Shown: piece after piece, positions 11,790-22,013 of the stretch
Layout of the letters: every line of letters starts with the position of its first letter
How positions within the stretch are numbered: the stretch's first letter is position 1
NCBI GenBank assembly: GCA_001465935.1
Contig: LNKV01000003.1
Coordinates: 936,363 to 1,000,362 of the forward strand
Direction: 5' to 3'
DNA length: 64,000 nt
Origin: Clarireedia homoeocarpa
Taxonomy: Eukaryota > Ascomycota > Leotiomycetes > Helotiales > Rutstroemiaceae
The notes under the pieces: generated by a model
What the model saw: the letters and a program-made list of their open reading frames with translations, nothing else
Told to the model about the DNA's origin: nothing
Databases searched by the model: none
Made by a program: the position numbers and the translations under genes

Positions 11790-12875
11790 ATGTCTACGTA
11801 CCATGCAGATCTTTCAAAATCAAGGTCTAAGGTCAAACCAATCTTCAAGAAATTGACCCAGAGCGAAAAGAATTCGTTAGATCTAGACCGGCCTTTAGAG
11901 CAACAAGATGGACTTGGAATTTATGACTACGGAAGCGGTACCACGGCTCGATCTTCTCACGATATCGCATACAACAGTCAAATAGCGGCTAGGAGGGGAT
12001 TTCACGCTCGTTCGACTAGCGGCACATCGCAATTTTCTACGGCAACAACAGCAAGTGGTCATCGCGCCGGATCATTCGTTCATCCCTTTCAACAAACGCC
12101 GAGGCCGTACACTCCGCCGTTGGCAGCTTCCTACCAAAACTCCATCCGCGAAAGTGAACACTCAACCGACAGTCCTGCGCTTACCGAAGAGGAGGACCAG
12201 CTACGACATACTTTTCGTAGCACAGCAGCAAACTCAATGAGTGGCTCAACAAATCCTCTTCTGCAACAAACTCTCCGTATTCAAACCAAGCTTCCTCCGA
12301 CTTCTTCGCGCCTCGCCCTTGCTACCTCACATACCACTCACGCATTTTCCCCTGAAATAATATCTCCCCTCGATAACATGTCGCCGGCCACACCGTCTCT
12401 CCGCTCTTCAATTGATAAGGGGTTCCGCATCCGAAGTCGCAGTGGAGAAGTTGATACCCGGTTGCGTTCGGAAACCATACAAGAAGCACGTCGCAAGTTC
12501 CAAGAAAAGGAGAAGCTCAAGGAGGAGAAGGCTGCTAAAGAAGAAATCCGTGCCATGGAGAAAAAGCAACAAAAGGAAGCTCGGCAAATTGAGAAAGGAC
12601 ATCGTCAATCCTCTGCCAGCGAAACAACGACAAGATCCAAGCGGTCGAAGTCGGATCTTACCATGCGTGAGAAAGGAGATGACTTCTTCGGAAGGGATTA
12701 CAACACCGTCAACATCTCTACACCGCCGTTCATCACTGAAGAACACGAACAACCCAATCGAAGCCACACTGCCATGTCGAATACAAAGAAGAAGACTCAC
12801 AGTGCTTGGACTAAGTTGATGATGTGGTTGCGAACCCGCTTTATTCGATTGGGCAAGAAGAAGCGTAACTCGTAG
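11790..12875 (+). CDS. Unrecognised Ser/Thr-rich protein with a charged helix and basic C-terminus (361 aa)
   Basis: Single-exon reading frame. The start at 11790 (caacaATGtc, A at -3) is preferred over an in-frame upstream option because the upstream part looks like transcribed leader, including a GAGAGA run just before the ATG. I recognise no enzyme family. The N-terminus has basic motifs (SKSRSKVKPIFKKL). The middle is Ser/Thr/Pro-rich and probably disordered. Residues about 231-275 form a Lys/Glu/Ala-rich stretch likely to be a single long helix or coiled coil. The last residues are aromatic and basic (WLRTRFIRLGKKKRNS), suggesting membrane-surface or nucleic-acid contact. It has no signal peptide and no clear membrane span. 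Function unknown; the long uninterrupted frame supports a real gene. Confidence 0.75.
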   Translation: MSTYHADLSKSRSKVKPIFKKLTQSEKNSLDLDRPLEQQDGLGIYDYGSGTTARSSHDIAYNSQIAARRGFHARSTSGTSQFSTATTASGHRAGSFVHPFQQTPRPYTPPLAASYQNSIRESEHSTDSPALTEEEDQLRHTFRSTAANSMSGSTNPLLQQTLRIQTKLPPTSSRLALATSHTTHAFSPEIISPLDNMSPATPSLRSSIDKGFRIRSRSGEVDTRLRSETIQEARRKFQEKEKLKEEKAAKEEIRAMEKKQQKEARQIEKGHRQSSASETTTRSKRSKSDLTMREKGDDFFGRDYNTVNISTPPFITEEHEQPNRSHTAMSNTKKKTHSAWTKLMMWLRTRFIRLGKKKRNS

Positions 12876-14233
12876 GACTTGCTCGGGTTGTTTACTGAAC
12901 AGCATCATCAGCGCATTTGAGCGATTGAATGCAATGCAGCTGTCTGGTAAACACCCATATTATCCTACAACTCTACAACTACCACACTCTACAACTACCA
13001 CACTCTACAACTACCACACTCTACAACTACCACACTCTACAACTACCACACTCTACAACTACCACACTCTACAACTACATACCTCGTCCATCGCCACCAC
13101 CATCGGCGTCGACTTCTTTCCCACAGCGACTACTTTCTCACTACCCAGTAAGCACTCTGGGCATACGACTTTTTATTCACCGGCGTTTTTGGGGCAGGCT
13201 TCTTTTATAGTTTAAAAACATCGATTTACGGTTTATACCAGAGGGACGATCGGTATCCGACGTTTATGTTTTCCCAACCACATGCGACACATCAGCGAGG
13301 AGTTTTGGTTTATCGTCTTTCGTTATTTTTGACTACTTCATGGGAAACAGGACCTCTGGTTAGGGTGATTACATTACATACACACGGGTCTTTGGGGGAG
13401 TTTATCTGTTTTTATTGAATCAATCAATTGATCAATCAGTCAGTGCAGCGCGCATGCAAAATAGCGGCGGTAAATCGTTTTTACTCTCCGGAGGGTTAGG
13501 CTCGTTATGGCGCGAATCATTTTAGATAGAGCGGGAGGGTTCGGGCGGCACTGCTAGCAAAGTTGGTCTTCGTGTTTGGAAGATGGTGTTGGGACATCGT
13601 TTTGCTGGAGGATGTCCAGTGGTGGTGGGTGGACGCATGGAAAGGGGTGATTAGGTAGATAAATAGCAATTGAGAGAGATTCAAATTATCCTGCAGATAT
13701 CTATGTTCTCAAATGCCGTGTGATAAATTGAGGTCGGCCAGCTATAGGGACAGTATCATTGATGCCAACGCCTTCATGCAACATGCTAGAGGACCACGCT
13801 GAAGTCCTATTCGTGCAGAAAGTTGGCTACGGGCAAGGAAATCTTTACCAGACGTCATCGTTAAAGTCAGTAGCATACACAAACACATCAAAACAGGATA
13901 GCTGTTAATGAAGTTCGTAGTAACTTTCAGTTAAGTAGTCGACAATTATCGCCCTGATGCTTGCTCAACCCCGGATTTTCCCCGCTCGGTCACTTTCCAC
14001 ATCCAACACCGAATCGAAACGAGAAAATCCTAGACGTCACCAACAGCCAAACACGACACGAGACAAGGCAGGTGCAGGACCCTTCCTTTCTCTCCGTCAT
14101 TATCCAACCGCCGCACCATGTAACATCAATCTTAGCTCGGTCAGTCCTCTGCGACGATCTATTTGTCTACCTAGAATATACTTTCATCATCAATCTAAAA
14201 CCGCATAAACCGCCTTGAAAACCCTAGAAAAGA
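12876..14233. other. Intergenic; 3' UTR of the unknown gene and promoter of the MBL-fold gene
   Basis: Holds a 16-bp minisatellite just after the stop of the upstream gene. The rest shows no coding signal. Two overlapping frames at 13957-14218 are probably 5' UTR of the gene that starts at 14234. Confidence 0.6.
12971..13078. repeat. 16-bp minisatellite (ctctacaactaccaca) x6.5
   Basis: Six perfect head-to-tail copies of ctctacaactaccaca plus a partial seventh, starting about 95 bp after the stop codon at 12875 and therefore probably in the 3' UTR. Because 16 is not a multiple of 3, all three frames are read through in turn, so the open frames across it are artefacts. Confidence 0.95.
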
Positions 14234-15466
14234 ATGGAGACGACCACCACCAACAAGCTTCCCCGACCCATCCTCACCCATCTCAACGTCGATACCACAT
14301 GGCTTCTCTCGATTCCAAACCTCGCTGAAGCGGAGAATAAGAAGGGCAGGAAATACTTCCACATCCTCATCGACCCCTGGCTGCGCGGCGGCCAAAGCGA
14401 CGTCGCAGCTTTCTTCAGCCAGCAATGGCACACAACACCAAGTGCTGTGCAGACACCCGCAGAGCTAGAGGTACTCATCGAGGGGATTGAGCAGGGCAGT
14501 GCAGCATCGTCGTCCCCAACTCCAGCGCAATCGATCGATAATAGAAAAGACGAACAAGATGCAGAAAGCGATGGCGAAGCCACCACCACCAGCACCCCCG
14601 CTAAAGAAACCCAAACTCATACTTACATCGACGCCATTATCATAAGCCACGAATTCACCGACCACATGCACAAAGAAACGCTCCTGGAAATGCCCTCCCA
14701 GATTCCCGTATTTGCGACGACGAAAGCGGCGGCGGCGATACGGAGGTGGGCGCATTTCCGGGTGGTGAGGGAGATCCCAAGATTCGAAGGGCGCTGGAGG
14801 AGCGATTCGAAGGGCGAGGGCGAGGGCAAGGACAAGCACGCTGAGCTACTGCTACCTAAGTGGGTGGGGATTACGAGGGTCGCGAAGGCGGGAATGGATT
14901 TGCTTTATTATCATTCTGCTATTATGGTTACATTTCCCTCCTCTTCCTCTTCCTCCGGCGCAGACCCAGACCCAGAAGCAGAAGCGATAATCTACACCCC
15001 CCACGGCATCGACCCGGGCGATCTCACACTCGTCGCGGAAGCGCACCCGCGCATCCAAACCCTCGCGCTAATGCACGGACTACAGGACATCTCGCTGCCG
15101 CGGGCGCAGCTGAATAAAGGCGCGCATAACGGGCTGAAGGTGCAGCGGCTGCTGGGTGCGAGGTATTGGGTTAGTACGCATGATGAGGTGAAGAGGGGCG
15201 GGGGGGTGGTGAGTTGGTTTTTGAGAAGGAGGGTCATTGGGGTGAGGGAGGCGCTGGAGCGGGAGATGAAGGAGAATGGGAGCGGAGGGGAAGGAGAGCG
15301 CGATAGGAAGATGTTGGGGGAGATTAGGTTTAGGGATGTGGGAATGGGGAGAGTTTGGTTTTGGAGTAGGTTGGGGGGGATGGGGGGTCAGGGATATGAT
15401 TCCGGTAATGACTTTTTAGCGACGGCAATGATTTCGCAAAAACCAAAATCAAAATCAAGCAGATAG
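14234..15466 (+). CDS. Metallo-beta-lactamase-fold (UlaG-like) protein
   Basis: Single exon, 410 aa. It resembles the fungal beta-lactamase superfamily-domain proteins of unknown substrate. After an N-terminal strand region containing HILIDPWL (about residues 36-43) comes a low-complexity insert (about 90-130), then the metal-site segment ISHEFTDH (about 137-144). This is a degenerate HxHxDH in which the second His is Phe. Later histidines occur in TPHGID and ALMHGLQD (about 255-285). No signal peptide is seen, so it is probably cytosolic. It could be a hydrolase with altered metal binding or a non-catalytic relative. It converges with the GT2 gene on the other strand; no functional link is shown. 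Confidence 0.75.
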   Translation: METTTTNKLPRPILTHLNVDTTWLLSIPNLAEAENKKGRKYFHILIDPWLRGGQSDVAAFFSQQWHTTPSAVQTPAELEVLIEGIEQGSAASSSPTPAQSIDNRKDEQDAESDGEATTTSTPAKETQTHTYIDAIIISHEFTDHMHKETLLEMPSQIPVFATTKAAAAIRRWAHFRVVREIPRFEGRWRSDSKGEGEGKDKHAELLLPKWVGITRVAKAGMDLLYYHSAIMVTFPSSSSSSGADPDPEAEAIIYTPHGIDPGDLTLVAEAHPRIQTLALMHGLQDISLPRAQLNKGAHNGLKVQRLLGARYWVSTHDEVKRGGGVVSWFLRRRVIGVREALEREMKENGSGGEGERDRKMLGEIRFRDVGMGRVWFWSRLGGMGGQGYDSGNDFLATAMISQKPKSKSSR

Positions 15467-15800
15467 ACACACACACCTCCCAAAGCAACCACGACTCCTC
15501 TACATTCCAAGGCGGAGTTCTCTCCAACGACTCACAAACTCCTTTCTCGTCCGTCATCTTGCATCCATGCTGGAGAAGGAAGCGGCGCTGAGATAGATCT
15601 ACAGTAAGCATTCCTTTGCAGTCCGAAGGGCAGGGGAGTGCGGGGATGGGTATTGAGGATATGTATGTATGGTGCATGGATGGATGGGGTTGGCGACTTT
15701 GTGTTTTGTTTTGTTTGAGTGTGAGTTTGGATGTTTGGGGAGGGGAATAGGAGTGCGAGGGAAGAAAAGGATAGCTGGCTGGATTGACGCAGCAGCAATG

Positions 15801-15868
<68 letters not shown>

Positions 15869-16096
15869 TCTAGGAAAGAATTGCATTGCACATTTATTAT
15901 GGAGCGATTCAGAAGATACGTTACGTTCACTCTATAAGAAGTATCGTCTATTAAGAATTAATTCAATCTAATTAATAATTATATGCAAACGCACACTCTC
16001 AAAGAATAAGAAATCTCTTTGCCCCCCCTCCCTCCTCCCCCCCCCCCTTTCCAAACAAACATACATACATCGCCAACCCTCCCCTTTTTCCCCCCC
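15467..16096. other. Convergent 3' flanks with (GA)n and poly-C tracts
   Basis: Shared 3' region of the MBL-fold gene (plus) and the second GT2 gene (minus). It holds a GA microsatellite, a C-rich tract at 16022-16053 and AT-rich sequence at 15950-15985. No coding signal apart from repeat-driven frames. Confidence 0.6.
15805..15862. repeat. (GA)n microsatellite, about 29 units
   Basis: Uninterrupted GA dinucleotides across about 58 bp, directly visible. Confidence 0.97.
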
Positions 16097-17607
16097 TCAT
16101 GACCGCACAGTAGCATTCCATGCCGAGTACAGAACAATCTGTCTAAAATGACCATAGAGCCCAATGCCACTCCCCAAGATCAAATAAAACGGATACAGCA
16201 GCGTAAACTTAATAACCATGCGCACGGTAACGAATTCCGAAAGCACCAAATACGTAATGGCCAGACTGCCCAGCAAACACACGGCACCGATGATAAAAAG
16301 CCATTCCGAAGCGGGGAATTCGAAAAAGATTAGGGTCTTCAGCGCGCGCGGCGTGGTCGGGAATCCCGTGATGAGGAAGCTGAGCATCATGCATGTGTAT
16401 TGCGAGACGAGGTAGTAGGACAACTCGCGGATGAGGAGGAGGGAGAGGAGGCCGAAGCGCGTGGTGGCGTTGCGTTTTTGGTGGTGATGAGGGGGGGATT
16501 TCTTGTACGAGAGGGCGTAGTGGCGGTAGCTGGCTTGGGTCCAGCCTTGGGCCCAGCGCAGGCGCTGTTTGAGGAAGGAGGGGAATGTTGTGGGGGCGAG
16601 TTCGTAGGAGAGGACGTTGGGCTCGTGGACGCAGATGGCGCCGCGCTCTAGTGCGCGTAAGGCGGAGTCGATGTCTTCGGTGAGCATTCCGGCGTCCATC
16701 TTTAGGTCTCGAAGTAGATTTGCTCGCCAATATCCGTTTGAACCTGCTGAGTGTTAGAGGCTTCAGAGACAAGGCTGACACGAGAATGGATCGTACCAGT
16801 GAATAAACCGTAGCCGAACAAGGCCGCTCGACCAGGGTGCGATGTGGCATAGATCTTGTCAAACTCAACGGCTATCATACCGGTTAAGAACGTCGCGCTT
16901 GCATTTTGAATGACGCATCGTCCTTGCACGCAATCGACTTGGCTGTCAGCCATGAGTCTCTCGATGGCCCATCGCGGACCGTATGGATGGGTGTAGTGAT
17001 CGCAATCAAAGAGTGCAATAACATCAGCTCCGGTATCCAGCGTGAAGAAATGATTGAGGTTATGAGCTTTGGATGTAGAATTGGGGACTTTGATGATCTT
17101 CAGTCGAGGAACTTTCATTGCAAGCTCATTCATCTGGCTTTCGAGAGGCTCAATCGGTCTCGGTGTGTTGTATGCCACGTTGATGCGGATCTTGTCTGCG
17201 GGATATTGGATGTAATTAAGAGCATACTGAATCCGATCCATAATGATATCCTGTTCGTTGGGAAGATATGCACAGATAACAAGGTCTATGACCAGAAGCT
17301 GATCATCAGGTGTAGGAAACTTCCATCCTTTTCGTTCCACGTCGATGAAGGCTTTCTTGGCAACTCTGTTCGGCTTCAAACTGCAAATTGCTTCCATGAC
17401 ATTCATTGCTGCGGTATATGAGTTGGTCGTAAGGTAAATCAGCCAGAATATCTCGATCAGTTTCGGCGTGCAGAACATGTAAAGACATGTTGAAAATATA
17501 AAGTACGAAACGATCAGAAGGAATGGAGTCCAGTCAAGTAGGAAGTTTGAAGCTCTGGATACACTGCTGATAAGTCCGGTAGATCTAACATCTGTCTGTC
17601 TGACCAT
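16097..17607 (-). CDS. Family 2 glycosyltransferase, cellulose/hyaluronan-synthase-like
   Basis: Predicted inner-membrane processive synthase, distinct from the GT2 at 711-2479. Exons (minus): 16797-17607 and 16744's neighbour 16097-16743, with a 53-bp intron at 16744-16796; product 485 aa. The join rebuilds FTGSNGYWRANLL, a hallmark segment of this superfamily, which strongly supports the intron. Catalytic features in order are DxD in DCDHYTH (about residue 202), the acceptor Asp in TEDID (about 290) and QxxRW as QRLRW (about 333). N-terminal hydrophobic spans lie at about 22-62, and several more follow the QxxRW. The layout resembles BcsA/HasA/CESA-type synthases. Its 5' end faces the GH16-acyltransferase gene about 1 kb away, so co-regulation is likely. 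Polymer unknown. Confidence 0.88.
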
Positions 17608-18641
17608 ATCGAAGACTCGAGTGGTAACGCAGTGCTAAGAGAAGGAGAGAGTGTAACGGAAGAGGTTGTAAAAGGTAAAATTTGCAAAGGCAAGGAAGGA
17701 GATTGACTGTAGGCGGAGGACAACTTGAGGGACTGAGATCTCTTTCCATCACAAATCAGCTCCTGGGACTATCGGAAGCATGCCGTCGCCCGATATAGCA
17801 CTGGCTGTTCCTATACAGGAAAATTTTAACTATGGGCTAAGGATTATCATGAATATTGTGATATATCAGTTGATTGAGAAAGTACTCAGCTCTTGCGCAT
17901 GGGCTTTCGACAAGAGCCAACCTCAGGAAAGTATTGGCCTAGGGAAAAGGTGGAAGATTCGAAGAAACGAAGAAACGAAATCAATTTGCACCCACGGTAA
18001 TGAATCACTGGCACAGACCTACATTCTGTCGAAAAGACGCCACATGTCGACACAGGATATGTATGTGATGTTACGTTGAATGGGGAACGACAAAAACGAA
18101 CGGTGTCTAAATCTGGAATGGGGTAAAGGGATGCCAATCTTAAGACGGCTTAGCGCGAATCAAGTGCCGGTTGATCGACCTCGACGTCGACGGTGCGGGA
18201 AAGTACTAACGACAGCCCATACACAATCCACGCAAAAGATCTGAGATTGCATCGAGTTCATTGAAACAACCAGCTGCTTTTAATTACACTCTTTCTATCT
18301 GGACACATTGCTATCATATATTGCATCAAGATCTACCAGAGCTGCCAAAGCTGTGAAACCATGCTGTGCAAATTTTCTCTTCTTCCTTTTTTTCGGTCTC
18401 TTTATCCAACTCCGGTCCAGGAGCTAGGCAAAGGGGTTCAAAATGCAGAGATATTGGCAATTGCTGAAAGTCCAGCCAAGATGCCATCTGCCATTGCCCC
18501 TATCTAGTAGCATGTAACGATGAGACAGAAACGAGCCTTGTCACATTTCTATCATAGCTCAGGGTTCCCTTTAGCAGAACCAAAGTTGCGATCCAGATAA
18601 TGCCCATCGATACTTCTCCTTCATCTCCTCGCTGCTCCAAA
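17608..18641. promoter_or_regulatory. Divergent promoter between GT2 and GH16-acyltransferase genes
   Basis: About 1 kb with no convincing coding frame between the starts of two divergently transcribed, functionally compatible genes. It presumably holds both promoters. A pyrimidine-rich tract (18377-18402) precedes the acyltransferase start. I see no well-established transcription-factor site cluster. Confidence 0.5.
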
Positions 18642-21600
18642 ATGCGTTTCCTTACTCTGCTCTCCTTGCTTGGTATCAGCATGCGTCAAGTCGAGTCTTA
18701 CAACTCGGTTTTTGATGCCCGAAAATCTTTGAACGATGATTGTACGTGTGGATTCTTGGATGCTGCCACCGGGGACTTATTCACGGAGTCTTTAATCATC
18801 TATTTCAACGAGACCGATACTGTATTGGATGATTTCATACTTCAGTCATATGAGAACAAGTATGAGAAAGATTACAACAGTGTATTTCGCCAAGGTTCAA
18901 ACCCAGTGAACATCAAACTTTCCAACAACTTTACAAACAATTTAAAACCAGATAAGCTGCGACATCGCACTTTTGCAGCACCCTTTCAAGAACGTTCTGA
19001 GAGTCAATCATCCACGCATTTGAGTCCCCAGAATCACTCGAGTCCATCATCAATTTCCGAACCTCCAGCTCCTAGTCCGCGTCTAGAACTACTATCTAAC
19101 GCATCCGTTCGAGGCTTCACTCCATCACTCAAATTATCGGTAGAACCGCCTACAGAAGATCATCTCGTTATCGGTGGAGGCATCAAAACCTTAAGACAGG
19201 ACATTCAGTATGGCTCAGCACGCGCTTTTTTACAACCCTCGGCTCAAGGAGTCGGTGGAAGCGCACTTACAATAGAGTTTAAATACAACGAGACGCAGTC
19301 AATGGAGATGAACGTCATGAATACGAATTCAAACTCAACTGCTTGGGTGACATCTCTGATGGGCCCTGAGTTTCCAAATCAATCGGTTGGCACAAACTTC
19401 ACTACTTTTGCTTCTAAGAATATCTCCTTATTTAAATACAATGAATATCGACTGGATTGGACAGAAAATGAGGCCAGGTGGTACATTGGAGGGATCCTTG
19501 TCAGATCAGTCTCCAAGAAAGACAATTCTATACTATCTGCTCCTTCTCCATTTATTATCAAGCATTGGTCCACAGGCAATTCTTACTCCATGCAAGGCCC
19601 GCCATACACTACCTCAACCGCTAGTATTGGATATGTGCGCCTCTTTTTCAATTCCTCAACGATGAACGCTACGGAGCATATTGAATTTGACACTCGATGT
19701 TATCTGGCGTCTAGATGCTCAATGGATGACATCTCTCTACGCGGATCATCACCATTCTCGCCAGAGTCTCTTGATCCTTGGGAACAACATGTAGCCCACG
19801 GTCCTCTTCGATGGGTAGCCATATGGCTCAGCGTGGCATGTATGACGGTCACAACATCAGCTCTCATAAACGCTTTCCTCAAGCTCAAGGTCTTAAAGAA
19901 GAAGAAACCGGGTGCCCCCAGTCCAGTGCGCAAACCACCACTCACTCCTTCTCCCTCTCCACTGTACACCCATTCCAGAGACGGGAGCTGTACACCTGCA
20001 CCTTCCTATCGCACAAGAGTTCAATCCTATGTATCAGACACCACTTCCCTCGAGTTTTCAAACACTTTTTCAGCCCCGGATTGTCCAGCATCGGGGGCAA
20101 GAGGTGTGAGTGCCATCGGCTCTATCGACCAAATTTACAGCGATGTTGAACCTCACTGGGATGTAGCTAAAGATTCCTCTGCAAAAGCTACCAACACATC
20201 AATCACCATTCAGGAAATACCTCCAAGTCCACCTTTATCTTGGTCAAACTCACCCTCCGTGAACCATTTCCAGTTTAATGTCCGGAATCCCGAAAGGCGA
20301 TCAGCACCCAATAGCTCGCTCAGTGCTGAAGAGATTGAATATCCGAACAATGGAATCTCGCGCGCGGCCGAGAGTCAAACCACAATGGGATACAATCACA
20401 ATGATATGGATGATACAGGAAACCAGTTCCCAACAAATATGTCTATAAGTGCACCGAAAGATCGGAAGATCCCAGCAAGAAACAGCAACCGTGTCGACCA
20501 TCTAGCCGGACTTATCACGATTGCTGCAATCAGTGTTACAGTTTTTCATTTCTGCTTAACCTTTCTCCCTGCGATTATCGTGCCCGGCGCACCTGCCCAT
20601 TATGCCGCAGAGAGATGGCTCAACAAAACAGTCGAGCCATTTCTGCTGAACCAAGGCGCCCTTGGGCTCTTTTTCACCACTTCTGCCCGCTTCATTGTCG
20701 CCCCCTTCCTGCAAATCCATGATCTTTCCTTGATATCTCAAAAGATTGTCGTCCGAATCTTCCAGATCATGTTACCTGTTCTGGTATTTGTCCTGCTGGA
20801 ATATTTCCTCATTCTCTCTGGTGCAACCTATTATCTCCCCTGTCTTCCTTCCATAACATGGAGCACCTGGCCCTACGTAACGCCCTTTCCAAACATCGGT
20901 CATCTCCTTAATGAGGTTCTCGCTCTTGCTTACCTGGTACCGAATGCTGTTCCTATTATAACATTCAATTTCTGTACCGGCGTCTTATGGACTATTCCAG
21001 TCATTATCCAAGGGTCATGGGCTTCCATCCTCGCCGTTCTTCTCATAACATCTATCCATCTTCCAACAAGACGCTTTCCTTTCTACTTCTTCTGTATTGC
21101 CATAAACTGGTACGCGGTATCTTGGTCCTCGTACTTCTGGATCGGATTGTTTATCACAGACTTAGAGCTTACATATCACATGCCTAGTAATTTACACAAA
21201 CACCCATTTGTGCATTACACCCTCATCTTCTTACTCAGTATCCTCGCACTTCTGTCCCTTAGCGTGGACTCTTTTAATCAATGGTTTGAGTACAGTCTCC
21301 TCACGCGGGAAGCCCTCATTCACCCTTCGCCGACCACTGGTCTTCCCCTATCCACTTCTCAACAGAGTTACCCCGGCTACTGGACTCCTCACATCAATGG
21401 CCTCATCTTTTGTCTCTCTACACACCTCCTGAGCATTATTTCACCCTTATTTCAACGCTTTCTTTCACTGCCGCATCTCCTCGCCCTCTTTCCACATGTT
21501 TTTAGCCTATATCTCTTCCACGGAATGGTTTTCTGGTCGCTTGGCTCCTACGTCTGTTTCATGCTCAATGAAATTTCACTCCCCTACTGGGCAAATGTAG

Positions 21601-22013
21601 TAATCACAGCTGTGGTGTGCTATGTGGTACTATTTCTCTGCTTGCCGGTCCTTTCATTGGTGGCCGGACTGGTGGGTAAGGATTTGGCGGGAGAGATTAA
21701 GAGAGATAGTGTGGAGGATCCCGTAGGGAGATGGGGAACGCTGGAGCCGTTTGGTAAAGATTGGCTGGATAGGGTTGGAGCTTGTCATTCCAAAGCTTTA
21801 TTCGTTCATGCAGACAAGAAGCTGAGCGAGAACGGAAACAGATTTTACAGTGAAGGAAAGCCGGAAACCTCGAGGCCCCAACATATCCAGGGAATGGAAG
21901 TTGGTCAGGACATGGAGGGTGAAGACTCATATTTTCCCGCTCAGAAAAAGATCCAGGGGAAATTCACTGAGAGAAAAGTAAATGTCCAGGCAGACGAGGT
22001 TACCAAAGGGTGA
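18642..22013 (+). CDS. GH16-like ectodomain fused to acyltransferase-3 membrane protein
   Basis: Single exon, 1137 aa from the first ATG (18600) or 1123 aa from the ATG at 18642. The second is preferred: it has A at -3 and begins a clear signal peptide (MRFLTLLSLLGISM). Counting from 18600, residues about 35-395 are an extracytoplasmic concanavalin/GH16-like domain (EYRLDWTENEARWYIGG, FIIKHWSTGN). A transmembrane span lies at about 404-425, a Ser/Pro-rich linker at about 430-630, and an acyltransferase-3 (OafA/NolL-type) domain with about ten spans from about 634 to 1040, keeping a His in the first helix (TVFHFCL). The GH16 active-site strand reads SMEMNVMN, where an active enzyme would have ExDxxE, so hydrolysis is doubtful. 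Likely role: binding a glucan-like polymer and O-acylating it. The combined function is inference. Confidence 0.8.
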   Translation: MRFLTLLSLLGISMRQVESYNSVFDARKSLNDDCTCGFLDAATGDLFTESLIIYFNETDTVLDDFILQSYENKYEKDYNSVFRQGSNPVNIKLSNNFTNNLKPDKLRHRTFAAPFQERSESQSSTHLSPQNHSSPSSISEPPAPSPRLELLSNASVRGFTPSLKLSVEPPTEDHLVIGGGIKTLRQDIQYGSARAFLQPSAQGVGGSALTIEFKYNETQSMEMNVMNTNSNSTAWVTSLMGPEFPNQSVGTNFTTFASKNISLFKYNEYRLDWTENEARWYIGGILVRSVSKKDNSILSAPSPFIIKHWSTGNSYSMQGPPYTTSTASIGYVRLFFNSSTMNATEHIEFDTRCYLASRCSMDDISLRGSSPFSPESLDPWEQHVAHGPLRWVAIWLSVACMTVTTSALINAFLKLKVLKKKKPGAPSPVRKPPLTPSPSPLYTHSRDGSCTPAPSYRTRVQSYVSDTTSLEFSNTFSAPDCPASGARGVSAIGSIDQIYSDVEPHWDVAKDSSAKATNTSITIQEIPPSPPLSWSNSPSVNHFQFNVRNPERRSAPNSSLSAEEIEYPNNGISRAAESQTTMGYNHNDMDDTGNQFPTNMSISAPKDRKIPARNSNRVDHLAGLITIAAISVTVFHFCLTFLPAIIVPGAPAHYAAERWLNKTVEPFLLNQGALGLFFTTSARFIVAPFLQIHDLSLISQKIVVRIFQIMLPVLVFVLLEYFLILSGATYYLPCLPSITWSTWPYVTPFPNIGHLLNEVLALAYLVPNAVPIITFNFCTGVLWTIPVIIQGSWASILAVLLITSIHLPTRRFPFYFFCIAINWYAVSWSSYFWIGLFITDLELTYHMPSNLHKHPFVHYTLIFLLSILALLSLSVDSFNQWFEYSLLTREALIHPSPTTGLPLSTSQQSYPGYWTPHINGLIFCLSTHLLSIISPLFQRFLSLPHLLALFPHVFSLYLFHGMVFWSLGSYVCFMLNEISLPYWANVVITAVVCYVVLFLCLPVLSLVAGLVGKDLAGEIKRDSVEDPVGRWGTLEPFGKDWLDRVGACHSKALFVHADKKLSENGNRFYSEGKPETSRPQHIQGMEVGQDMEGEDSYFPAQKKIQGKFTERKVNVQADEVTKG

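Noticed and set aside
12925..13215. Overlapping frames rich in Thr, Tyr and His
   Set aside because: Produced by the 16-bp minisatellite read in successive frames.
15532..15930. Minus-strand frames with long Ser-Leu repeats
   Set aside because: Translation of the (GA)n microsatellite.
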